A DNA stretch of 9,693 nucleotides. It comes from Anaerolineae bacterium (GTDB lineage: Bacteria > Chloroflexota > Anaerolineae > B4-G1). A program made the translations under genes and the position numbers. The stretch lies in assembly GCA_030612185.1 (NCBI GenBank), contig JAUWOI010000127.1, positions 1 through 9,693 on the forward strand. The letters are read 5' to 3'. The notes beneath the pieces are model-generated. The model searched no databases. It had not been told where the DNA came from and was given only the letters and a program-made list of their open reading frames with translations. Shown piece by piece: positions 1 to 6,200 of the stretch; the first letter of the stretch is position 1, and every line of letters begins with the position of its first letter.

Positions 1-38
1 CGTCTCTCATCGATGTTCATCTTGTCTTCGGTAGACAT
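1..38 (-). CDS. Start of a transposase/integrase-like gene (5' end only)
   Basis: Only the first 12 codons lie in the window, reading leftwards: MSTEDKMNIDER, then a split Arg codon. An AGGAGGG Shine-Dalgarno at 43-49 sits about 5 bases before the ATG, so this is a real start. The opening MSTEDKMNxDER, rich in charge, resembles from memory the N-terminus of DDE-type integrase/transposase proteins found in many copies in Chloroflexota-like genomes. That family match rests on very few residues and could be wrong. The neighbouring wreckage (a frameshifted DNA-binding gene and repeats) fits a mobile element. No catalytic residues are visible because the body of the gene lies outside the window. 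Confidence 0.5.
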   Translation of the reverse strand, partial: MSTEDKMNIDER

Positions 39-74
39 ACTTCCCTCCTAAGATATGGTATGGTACTTGGGGGA

Positions 75-103
75 AGTATAACTCAGGTTTTCTTTTGAGT
101 GAA
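75..103 (-). promoter_or_regulatory. Possible promoter of the leftward transposase-like gene
   Basis: On the minus strand, TTCACT (98-103) and TATACT (75-80) are separated by 17 bases and lie about 40-65 bases before the ATG at 38. The -10 is good and the -35 is weak. The -35 overlaps one arm of an 8-bp inverted repeat, so this could also be part of an element end. Confidence 0.35.
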
Positions 104-120
104 CAATGTGCTTTCACTCA
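96..120. repeat. 8-bp perfect inverted repeat (TGAGTGAA/TTCACTCA)
   Basis: TGAGTGAA at 96-103 and TTCACTCA at 113-120 are perfect inverted copies with a 9-base spacer. They overlap the proposed -35 of the leftward gene. An operator, the end of an insertion element, or a remnant hairpin are all possible. There is no T-run on either side, so it is not a standard terminator. Confidence 0.45.
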
Positions 121-128
121 GATTATAG

Positions 129-520
129 ATGAATGAATACGCTACCTTGACATTTCCCTGGCCCCGATATACAATCACCACCACAATTCGGCAAGCACAC
201 CGAAAATCGTGTTGGCCCAATTCATTCACTAAGAGCGAAGTGATGATGGTGCTGCAGGAGATGAACGAGGCGATCCTGTACTTCAACAGCCAGGGTACGC
301 CAGTCAATCTGCCGGGCGTGGGCATCTTTACCCCCAGCATTGACCGGAAAGGCACGTTCAAGATCAACTTCAGGGCCGACATGGACTTGAAGAAGGGTAT
401 CAACGCGCCGGATGCGTACACGGGCGAGGTAGCCAACAAGAACCGCATCGGCCTGGACAACGCGACGGCTACAAGGAGTTGTGGGACGCCGACCATCCCG
501 ATGATCCGTTGGAGGTCTAG
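129..520 (+). pseudogene. HU/IHF-like DNA-binding protein, frameshifted remnant
   Basis: From about 222 the frame reads TKSEVMMVLQEMNEAILYFN, then GTPVNLPGVGIFTPSIDRKG, then a FKINFRADMDLKKGIN stretch. This pattern (a helical 'TKxxVxxVLxE...I' segment, then a Gly-rich beta segment 'G.PVNLPGVGIF') resembles the HU/IHF-like DNA-binding family. After GLDNA (about 464) the sense jumps to the frame starting at 470, which continues YKELWDADHPDDPLEV and stops at TAG 518-520. A net one-base loss near 465-470 explains this. The 5' part (129-221) shows no family resemblance and no Shine-Dalgarno, so the true start is probably lost too. Family assignment is moderate; the frameshift is well supported by the clean acidic C-terminal tail that ends in a stop. 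Confidence 0.5.
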
Positions 521-569
521 GATTGTCCCGTACAGAGGCGGTTCGATTTGCCAGGCAGTAAACGGCGGA

Positions 570-632
570 TTTCACAGTGTCAAATTCTGGTTTGATACTG
601 TCGGACGCGGGTTTCACACTGTCAAGTTCGGG
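570..632. repeat. Three tandem 21-bp units
   Basis: Units start at 570, 591 and 612. Each opens with TTT, carries C/GTGTC or CTGTC in the middle, and ends in CTGG or CGGG; the first and third are the most alike. Since 21 is a multiple of 3, the period keeps frame: read leftwards it gives heptads PELDSVK, PASDSIK and PEFDTVK; read rightwards FHSVKFW, FDTVGRG and FHTVKFG. It is probably a leftover of a heptad-repeat (coiled-coil-like) coding segment, possibly belonging to a leftward gene whose body is gone. There are no unique spacers between units, so it is not a CRISPR. Confidence 0.6.
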
Positions 633-658
633 CTTGGCGTATAGCAAACTGGACACCG

Positions 659-695
659 AAAAAGGCGGGCCGCTACTTGTGAGTGCGGTCCGCCT
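659..695 (-). terminator. Rho-independent terminator, leftward
   Basis: An 11-bp stem pairs 663-673 with 685-695 (one G-T pair) around an 11-base loop. On the minus strand it is followed directly by TTTTTC. On the plus strand no T-run follows, so it points left. No intact leftward gene ends here: the nearest minus-strand gene stops at 2199, with a plus-strand gene between. It is probably the terminator of a deleted gene. Confidence 0.6.
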
Positions 696-873
696 CGTTG
701 CATCCGGCGAGCGGGGGCGGTCCCCATGCAAAACAAGGGGCGCTCTCCCGCCGTCGAACTGGAAGGCGACCTCGCCAACCCAGGCCCAGGCGGGAGTGCG
801 GCCCGCCGTGGGCGTGATGACGGCCATTCGCCGGAAGACTAGCCCGCGGCCCCGCGCTTTTCGTCTGACGGTA

Positions 874-904
874 CCGGTCGTGGTGGGAGAAGCGGGGCGG
901 TGGG
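874..904 (+). repeat. 31-bp G-rich element, copy 1
   Basis: This stretch, beginning CCGGTCGTGGTGG and ending GCGGGGCGGTGGG, matches 6088-6118 at 29 of 31 positions; the two differences are adjacent, GA against AG. In both places it sits about 33-36 bases before a TATAAT box that precedes a gene. It may be part of a mobile promoter module or a dispersed intergenic repeat. Confidence 0.65.
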
Positions 905-913
905 CGCGTTCGT

Positions 914-942
914 TTGTGCAAGGGCGGCAGTTGGGATATAAT
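914..942 (+). promoter_or_regulatory. Promoter of the DNA methyltransferase
   Basis: A perfect TATAAT lies at 937-942. At 17 bases upstream sits TTGTGC (914-919), a weak -35. Transcription would start near 949, which leaves a leader of about 30 bases before the ATG at 978. The G-rich repeat lies just upstream and may contribute to activity. Confidence 0.6.
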
Positions 943-964
943 AATCAGGCTTGGATTTGTCACT

Positions 965-969
965 GGGAG
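965..969 (+). promoter_or_regulatory. Ribosome binding site that decides the methyltransferase start
   Basis: GGGAG sits 8 bases before ATG 978. The alternative in-frame TTG at 951 has no such site and would start almost at the 5' end of the transcript predicted from the TATAAT at 937-942. This favours ATG 978. Confidence 0.6.
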
Positions 970-977
970 ACAGGATT

Positions 978-2180
978 ATGCTAAAGAGTGATGTAGCAGC
1001 AGAATTCTTAGAGGCCGTTCATAGCTGTCAGCCTGTTCTAGGACTGACGCACGGTTTCTATCGCTACCCAGCACGCTTCTCTCCCCTTTTCGCGAGGGCA
1101 GCGATTGAGGCTTTTACACAGCCCAGCGATCTGGTCCTTGACCCTTTTATGGGTGGTGGCACAACGCTTGTGGAAGCACGTGTTCTTGGGCGCCGTGCAA
1201 TCGGGGTAGACATCAGCGAGCTTGCCGTCTTTCTCACTCTTGTGAAAATCACGCCCCTATCTGATGAGGATTTGTCCACCATCCATGATTGGGCTGATGG
1301 ACTGAGTGGAAGCCTAAACCTTCGCAACCCCCCGATACGGGCAGATAAATGGATTGAAGACGGCTATCAGCGAAACGTTAGTGGCAAAAACACTTGGCCC
1401 ATTCGAAAGACACTAGAACTGGCCTTGGCACAAATAGATAGGCTTCCGTGTGAACGTCAGCAAAGATTTATTCGTTGTGTCCTTCTTAAGACTGGTCAGT
1501 GGGCGTTGGATTGCCGCAGAAAGATCCCCTCAGCACGAGAATTCCGCAAACGGTTGTTTGCTAACCTTGTGGAGATGTCAGAAGGAGCTAGAGAGTTCTC
1601 AGTTCGTGCACGAGCCACAGATCATCTTTATGAGGCACATAGATCGCTTCGGGCACTTTGCTTGAATCGTTCTGTCATCGGCATAGATAGTGAGCCTGAA
1701 CTAGCGGGAAGCCCGGCGCCCAAGCTTATCCTAACCTCGCCGCCCTATCCAGGTGTTCACGTGCTCTACCACCGTTGGCAAGTTCACGGACGAAAAGAAA
1801 CCCCCGCACCATTTTGGGTTGCGAACTGCCTGGATGGGCATGGCGCGTCTTTCTATACCTTTGGCCATCGAGAACAGCTAAATTTGGCGAGCTATTACAG
1901 CCAGATTTACGAAGCCTTCGCCTCACTGGCACGAATCGCAGACTACGAGACTCTGCTGGTCCAAATGGTTGCCTTTTCTAATCCATCCTGGCAATTTCCC
2001 AAGTACTTGCAAGTAATGAAGCAAGCAGGATTTACTGAAATAAGACTCCCTATTCTGACAAATTCTCCCGATGGCAGGCTATGGCGACGTGTGCCAAACC
2101 GCAAATGGTACGCTGACCGGATGGGAGAGATTCCAAGCAGCAAGGAGGTCGTCCTATTCCACCGGCTAGCCCGAGCTTGA
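978..2180 (+). CDS. DNA methyltransferase (N6-adenine/N4-cytosine type), SPPY family
   Basis: A 400-aa S-adenosylmethionine-dependent DNA methyltransferase acting on exocyclic amino groups. Residues 25-36 read HGFYRYPARFSP, a segment typical of the N-terminus of this group. Motif I is DPFMGGGTT (55-63), with GVDIS following (D78 as the likely SAM ribose acid). The catalytic motif IV is TSPPYPG (253-259). DPFxGxGTT is the beta-class form of motif I, but here it precedes motif IV by about 190 residues, so the order is permuted. The 95-250 segment between them is helical and basic and could be the target-recognition part. It converges on the GHKL ATPase gene with only 18 bp between stop codons and has its own promoter. 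In context it is the likely modification arm of a restriction-modification-like system. Adenine versus cytosine specificity and target site cannot be read from sequence. The ATG at 978 was chosen over TTG 951 because of its GGGAG site. Confidence 0.9.
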   Translation: MLKSDVAAEFLEAVHSCQPVLGLTHGFYRYPARFSPLFARAAIEAFTQPSDLVLDPFMGGGTTLVEARVLGRRAIGVDISELAVFLTLVKITPLSDEDLSTIHDWADGLSGSLNLRNPPIRADKWIEDGYQRNVSGKNTWPIRKTLELALAQIDRLPCERQQRFIRCVLLKTGQWALDCRRKIPSAREFRKRLFANLVEMSEGAREFSVRARATDHLYEAHRSLRALCLNRSVIGIDSEPELAGSPAPKLILTSPPYPGVHVLYHRWQVHGRKETPAPFWVANCLDGHGASFYTFGHREQLNLASYYSQIYEAFASLARIADYETLLVQMVAFSNPSWQFPKYLQVMKQAGFTEIRLPILTNSPDGRLWRRVPNRKWYADRMGEIPSSKEVVLFHRLARA

Positions 2181-2198
2181 CATTCAATCCCCCCTACA

Positions 2199-4724
2199 TT
2201 AAGTGGCCTCGTCAGAAACGTCTGCCGCAGTGCTGCTTTCCAAGTCAAGAGCCCCAAGGTAATCTATCATAGGCAGAAGAACTGGGGCCACAGCCTTTGT
2301 AAACTCCTCCACCTTATCCCCGATGTTGACCTGCTCGGTCAACACATCTGACCTATCCTCTTCATGATCAGACCTTGGTTTCCTGTCCTGCGCTTCTTGA
2401 TGCAAAAGGCCCAGACCTAAAAGGACCATCCCGTAGACAAAGCGCGCTTCCATCACCTCTGCCTCACGCCTACTGGCTTTCAGTTCCGTCCTTAAGTAGA
2501 TATTGTCAACGTTCAAGTAGAAATCGTAGATGTCTTTTCCATTTCCGTTTTTGCCGTTCTCGTCCGACCTGCCTGCGTGTTTAACGCGCAATGCAGAGTA
2601 TCTGTCAAACGGCGGGTTCATATCCTGCCACCCTTTAGCGCCGTTTGTTGGCTTCTCGCAGACTCTGATAATCTTAGGCAACTCGATACCAGAAGGGATT
2701 TCGCGCTCGTCTCCCTCTTTCTCGCCGGGAGGCCTATGTCTACGTTTTTTCTTGCCTTTTTGGGGCACTGCTGCTTCTGTGACATTGAGCACAAAAGAGT
2801 TCCCAAAAGGATCAATCCGCGTACGATCCGTTACTGTCGCCATGAATCGCAATTCGTCACCTACACGACAGTTAGCCGGCAATTGAAGGTTGAGGGTGGC
2901 GATCCCATTCTGCAGGTTCAATGAGTAGTTCTTGACGGGTAAACCATGGTCATCTGAAACGATAATCAGCGAAAACTCTCCTGGGTCAATATTCCGACTG
3001 AAGTAGTCATTCACCACATCGGTTTCGAACGCGATTCGGCAACGCATATTGATGTGGCAGTCACGGCGAAGCTCGGTTCCGTATTCCTTTCCCTTGAACT
3101 TGAAGTAGGTTGGGTAACGTTTGCCCTCGAATGACTCTTCCTGAGCCTGGACCTTCCTTGTCTTAAAAGGATCGGATATACGCTTACCCTGCAGGAAGAG
3201 TGCCGAGAGTGTTGGAGATTGTGTAAGCAGGAACTCAAGCATATCTTCAAGTGGCTTGGAGTCCTCTAGCTTATCTTCGATTTCCTCGCGCCGTCTACGG
3301 TTGCTGAGCTCGCGCAGCCCTGGATGTTGCTTCAGCATGTTCTCAAGAGCGCGTTCGATTTCAACACGCAGTTCGCCGCCACTTAGCCGATCTCGGCTGT
3401 TCATGAAGAGGTCTTCTCGGGCGCGTCCGGTGAGCTTACTGCAATCCACGACAACCAGAATTGAGTCACGCAGGTAGTCTAAACCCAGCTTGGAGCGTCT
3501 GAAGAAGCCTGCAGTGAAGTGTCCGTGTGTTTGACCGTTTATGGTAAAGATCACCCCTTCATTCCTGCGGTAAGTCTCTGCCTTGCCCTTCTTGAACGCA
3601 TAGATTGTAGCCGTCATTTGTTCACCGGCAACGCTCATCGGGCAGGATGATGAGAATTCAAGGTTTTTGGCCTTATCATCCTCAAGGCGAACTCCTACGC
3701 CGGTTAGCGTGGTGTCAAAGCTTCCTTCATGCCCACGATAGCCTGGACGACATTCGTACAAGCGAATGGGCAAGGCCACATCGGGCATCAAGAGGTCGAT
3801 GCTGCCCAGAATCCCTTTCTTGCGTAAGATGTTACTCTTGGAAACTGTGACGGAATACTCATAGAGTTTGATGAGAGTACCCCATTCGGACTCTCGAACA
3901 CAAGCGTTGCGACCAACCGGGAAAATCGGCATTGTATCGGCGGAAAACCGCAGCACTCCCCCTCTACAAGGGTTGTCTTCCATACCAACAGGTGCGAGAT
4001 AGGTGTAGACTGAGTTACGGCGCCCTCCTGATGGATCCTCGCGCCTAACAAGTGTGAGCCCCCATTGTGAATCGGATGGATGGGCTCCATTTCCATTGAT
4101 AATCGCTGGATTACGCCGACTTAAAACAAACTGGAGATTGTGTCGGCCACAGAACCTCAACGCACCCGTCCCACCCATGTTGAACTTTCCTTGGACAAAT
4201 GGAATACGAAGCTTGATTGTTTTATCCAGGGAGAGTAGAGTGTCCGGCATCATTTCGGGTGTTTGTCCTTCACCACAGTCTGAGATAGTGAAGCAAGGAT
4301 TCCCCTCACTCGGCTTAGCTCCTGTAGCAGCAAGTGTGATACCTCTAGCCACTTCTGTACGTTTGCTGTCAAGCCATTCTCTTATTAGACCCGCAGTTGG
4401 ACTGTTTGGATTCTCTTCGAAGAATCGAGCCACGGCCTCGCGAATAGTCCGAGGAGCAGATGGTCCTTCGGGGTCAATTCCTAACACAAGACACTCGTTC
4501 ATCAGCCGTGCGTCAACGGAGTTCACCAGTTTCTCCACCAAGGCGGCCTCCGGACGACTTTGCTGCCCCCCGATCGTATTGTAGTTGCTCTCACGATCGC
4601 CGTAGTATCGCCATGCCGCTGGGTTGTCCCAGCAGCCTACATCTTTCAGGAGTTGGATTACTTTCTCCTCCGTGTCTACTTTCATAAGCGACAAGCAAAG
4701 CTCCCTAACTTGTGCATTTTTCAT
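2199..4724 (-). CDS. MORC/MutL-like GHKL ATPase, candidate defence effector
   Basis: 841 aa. The N-terminal GHKL (Hsp90/MutL/histidine kinase type) ATPase fold shows the N-box EKLVNSVDA (64-72; E64, N68, D71), the G1 motif SDCGEGQ (148-154; D149 xG xG), and the glycine lid GKFNMGGTG (179-187). Residues about 250-460 look like the S5-type transducer domain and include LFMNSRDRLSGG (439-450). A charged helix (about 475-500) leads into a beta-rich, Ig-like segment (about 536-648), a basic linker KGKKKRRHRPP (656-666), and a helical C-terminal domain with YDFYLNVDNIYLRTELK (733-749). GHKL ATPases close as ATP-dependent dimers; MORC-like prokaryotic members occur in predicted restriction-modification operons. 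The start is supported by AGGAGG at 4732-4737, 7 bases away. It lies 22 bp after the RHH/wHTH gene, so they are co-transcribed. No clear nuclease motif is seen. The specific defence role is inference. Confidence 0.85.
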   Translation of the reverse strand: MKNAQVRELCLSLMKVDTEEKVIQLLKDVGCWDNPAAWRYYGDRESNYNTIGGQQSRPEAALVEKLVNSVDARLMNECLVLGIDPEGPSAPRTIREAVARFFEENPNSPTAGLIREWLDSKRTEVARGITLAATGAKPSEGNPCFTISDCGEGQTPEMMPDTLLSLDKTIKLRIPFVQGKFNMGGTGALRFCGRHNLQFVLSRRNPAIINGNGAHPSDSQWGLTLVRREDPSGGRRNSVYTYLAPVGMEDNPCRGGVLRFSADTMPIFPVGRNACVRESEWGTLIKLYEYSVTVSKSNILRKKGILGSIDLLMPDVALPIRLYECRPGYRGHEGSFDTTLTGVGVRLEDDKAKNLEFSSSCPMSVAGEQMTATIYAFKKGKAETYRRNEGVIFTINGQTHGHFTAGFFRRSKLGLDYLRDSILVVVDCSKLTGRAREDLFMNSRDRLSGGELRVEIERALENMLKQHPGLRELSNRRRREEIEDKLEDSKPLEDMLEFLLTQSPTLSALFLQGKRISDPFKTRKVQAQEESFEGKRYPTYFKFKGKEYGTELRRDCHINMRCRIAFETDVVNDYFSRNIDPGEFSLIIVSDDHGLPVKNYSLNLQNGIATLNLQLPANCRVGDELRFMATVTDRTRIDPFGNSFVLNVTEAAVPQKGKKKRRHRPPGEKEGDEREIPSGIELPKIIRVCEKPTNGAKGWQDMNPPFDRYSALRVKHAGRSDENGKNGNGKDIYDFYLNVDNIYLRTELKASRREAEVMEARFVYGMVLLGLGLLHQEAQDRKPRSDHEEDRSDVLTEQVNIGDKVEEFTKAVAPVLLPMIDYLGALDLESSTAADVSDEAT

Positions 4725-4746
4725 TTTTCAACCTCCTCTAGATTAA

Positions 4747-5865
4747 TTATCGTGCATTCTGCACGTATTTCTCACCAATGCCTGTTACAACGTACGAGAC
4801 TCTAACACCATCTCGAACTCTTTCCACTAACCCCAAGTCCGTCATTCGGGATATGGCCCCGGACCTCTGCGACGATAGGAAGGACTTACTCAAGCTACGA
4901 TCCGTGTCTTGTGGAACATGTTCCAGCAGGACAGTATTGACTGTGTCGGGAGTGTTCTTTCCCTTGAGAATAGTGCTCAAGATCACACGGTAGGCAAAAT
5001 CCTCGACAGGCACGGACCGAGCGATGTGGTCGAGAAGAAAATCTCTTTCACCTTTAGTGAACTTCTGGATTGGCGTTTCTTGCAAATCATCAAGGATGGG
5101 GTTGGGCATAATGGCAAATTGCCAGCCAACCTCGGTCAACATCAGACGGGCCGTTTTTCTACCTTTGCCATTGATCAGCTTGAGGTCCATTAGCAGTCCG
5201 GAGACTTGTCCGTGTTTGTTGACACTGGCAACGAACTGGTTCGCGTAACGTAGGCGGCTCTTGTCGGAGTTTTCGCCAGTCGAAGGGAAAGCTGTCGAGA
5301 GCGCATCATCACGTGCAATATCATTCTGCTTGTCGTGATAAGCAAGAAAATCGCCTAAAACAGCGGCTTCTTCGGCAATTCGCTGAGCAGCTTCCTCAAG
5401 CAGAATGCCCTTGGGTTGGCTGAGCAGCAGACGCGCCAAGGCTCTGCAGCTGGCCTTGGCGGGCAATAATCTATTGTACTGCCCAAAAATCCAACGACCG
5501 AGAGGAATCTCTTGCCCAATCGCCCAAATATCATCGGGTAACTCTACAAAGGGAAGCGGATAGTCTGCGAGGCCATTGAGATGAAAAATTGCGGGGACCG
5601 TGAGAGGCTCAATGGTCAGGTTATGCTCCTGAGGTTTCATAGCGCCTTGTGTACTATGTGAAGTCGTTCCTTCAAAAGCATGCGCATTTGCTTCAGTATC
5701 AGCTCCGATAACTAAACCACCCCTTTTGAGAACCTCTTCTTGGAGGACTGCTAGATTCTTGATCGCAAGAGAGATTGCCTCATTGTAATCCCTATACTGT
5801 CCTGATTTAAGAAGAGAATCAAGAGCCTTTTTAGTTTCTGTAGAACAGTTAAAGCATATTATCAT
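4747..5865 (-). CDS. RHH-like plus winged-helix-like DNA-binding protein, partner of the GHKL ATPase
   Basis: 372 aa, family not recognised. Residues 1-45 (TKKALDSLLKSGQYRDYNEA, then ISLAIKNL) have the shape of a ribbon-helix-helix domain: a short strand, then two helices with 'SGxYxxYxEAIxxAI'. A linker follows. Around 200-260 a segment including KHGQVSGLLMDLKLI and LMLTEVGWQF looks like a winged helix ('...L.LT..G'). The C-terminal ~75 residues (SQRSGAISRMTDLGLVERV, ending VVTGIGEKYV) look like a second winged helix. Together these suggest a DNA-reading protein: specificity subunit, sensor, or autorepressor. A CFNC pair at residues 4-7 is notable, but two cysteines alone do not make a zinc site. 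AGGAG at 5874-5878, 8 bases upstream, supports the start. It is the first gene of the operon with the GHKL ATPase. Domain calls come from sequence pattern only. Confidence 0.75.
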   Translation of the reverse strand: MIICFNCSTETKKALDSLLKSGQYRDYNEAISLAIKNLAVLQEEVLKRGGLVIGADTEANAHAFEGTTSHSTQGAMKPQEHNLTIEPLTVPAIFHLNGLADYPLPFVELPDDIWAIGQEIPLGRWIFGQYNRLLPAKASCRALARLLLSQPKGILLEEAAQRIAEEAAVLGDFLAYHDKQNDIARDDALSTAFPSTGENSDKSRLRYANQFVASVNKHGQVSGLLMDLKLINGKGRKTARLMLTEVGWQFAIMPNPILDDLQETPIQKFTKGERDFLLDHIARSVPVEDFAYRVILSTILKGKNTPDTVNTVLLEHVPQDTDRSLSKSFLSSQRSGAISRMTDLGLVERVRDGVRVSYVVTGIGEKYVQNAR

Positions 5866-5918
5866 AGTTATCGCTCCTCTGTGAGTGCTAGGCGGTACAG
5901 TACATCAACTTTATTGAT

Positions 5919-5947
5919 ATTATACTATAGAATGAATTTACTGTCAA
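5919..5947 (-). promoter_or_regulatory. Consensus sigma-70 promoter of the RHH/GHKL operon
   Basis: On the minus strand TTGACA (5942-5947) and TATAAT (5919-5924) are both perfect and exactly 17 bases apart. The start of transcription would fall near 5912, giving a leader of about 45 bases. A perfect promoter ahead of a candidate defence operon suggests tight repression. ACTGT at 5940-5944 overlaps the -35. Confidence 0.85.
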
Positions 5948-5970
5948 GTGTCTTTTGTGGTTTTCCAAAT

Positions 5971-5982
5971 ACTGTATACAGT
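5971..5982. promoter_or_regulatory. Perfect palindrome ACTGTATACAGT, possible operator
   Basis: A 12-bp perfect palindrome lies 24 bp upstream of the -35. Half-site-like copies occur as TACAGT at 5896-5901 (in the leader) and ACTGT at 5940-5944 (at the -35). Ribbon-helix-helix proteins bind short inverted or tandem repeats and often repress their own operon, so the first gene product is a natural candidate binder. Spacing differs from a LexA box (CTGT-N8-ACAG). Confidence 0.45.
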
Positions 5983-6087
5983 GAATAAGCCTGAGGAGAT
6001 TATATCGCTGCGGTCGAGGCACAGGTGCCCTGGGCTGCGGCGTCCAGCGCAGAGCGGGGAGCCGACGCGCCCGTATCCGCCTCAGCC

Positions 6088-6118
6088 CCGGTCGTGGTGG
6101 AGGAAGCGGGGCGGTGGG
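6088..6118 (+). repeat. 31-bp G-rich element, copy 2
   Basis: Matches 874-904 at 29 of 31 positions. It sits 12 bases before the -35 of the antitoxin promoter. The preceding stretch (5990-6087) is G+C-rich and contains a small hairpin (GGCAC/GTGCC at 6018-6029); no gene is seen there. Confidence 0.65.
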
Positions 6119-6130
6119 CTGGAGGCAACG

Positions 6131-6159
6131 TTGACCATAGCGTGGACCTGTCGTATAAT
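6131..6159 (+). promoter_or_regulatory. Promoter of the VapB-like antitoxin operon
   Basis: TTGACC (6131-6136), a 17-base spacer and a perfect TATAAT (6154-6159) precede the ATG at 6201 by about 40 bases. This is a near-consensus sigma-70 promoter. Confidence 0.8.
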
Positions 6160-6200
6160 ACCCCCACACCCAGCAGTCAGGTTAAGAAACGAGGTGGCTA

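Larger units (their letters stand above)
521..950. other. Gene-free stretch before the methyltransferase
   Basis: No credible gene here: the open frames on both strands are G+C-driven and lack family-like sequence or Shine-Dalgarno sites. The stretch holds three 21-bp tandem units (570-632), a minus-strand terminator-like hairpin (659-695), a small G/C hairpin (789-794 with 802-807), a G-rich element shared with 6088-6118, and a TATAAT promoter. It looks like the collapsed remains of one or more lost genes. Confidence 0.5.

Noticed and set aside
570..632. CRISPR array
   Set aside because: The units are contiguous 21-bp tandem copies without unique spacers.
733..963. Open frames on both strands between the HU remnant and the methyltransferase
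   Set aside because: Pro/Arg/Gly-rich translations caused by G+C content, no Shine-Dalgarno and no family-like pattern.
951..977. TTG 951 as the methyltransferase start
   Set aside because: It lies almost at the predicted transcription start and lacks a ribosome site, whereas ATG 978 has GGGAG at good spacing and the family-like sequence begins after it.
2450..2530. PD-(D/E)xK nuclease in the ATPase C-terminus (DNIYLRTELKAS)
   Set aside because: A D...ExK-like spacing is present, but the surrounding strands do not clearly fit the fold. Kept only as a point to test by structure.
5971..5982. LexA/SOS box
   Set aside because: The palindrome has CTGT and ACAG separated by 2 bases, not the 8 of a proteobacterial LexA box, and it is not a GAAC-type box either.
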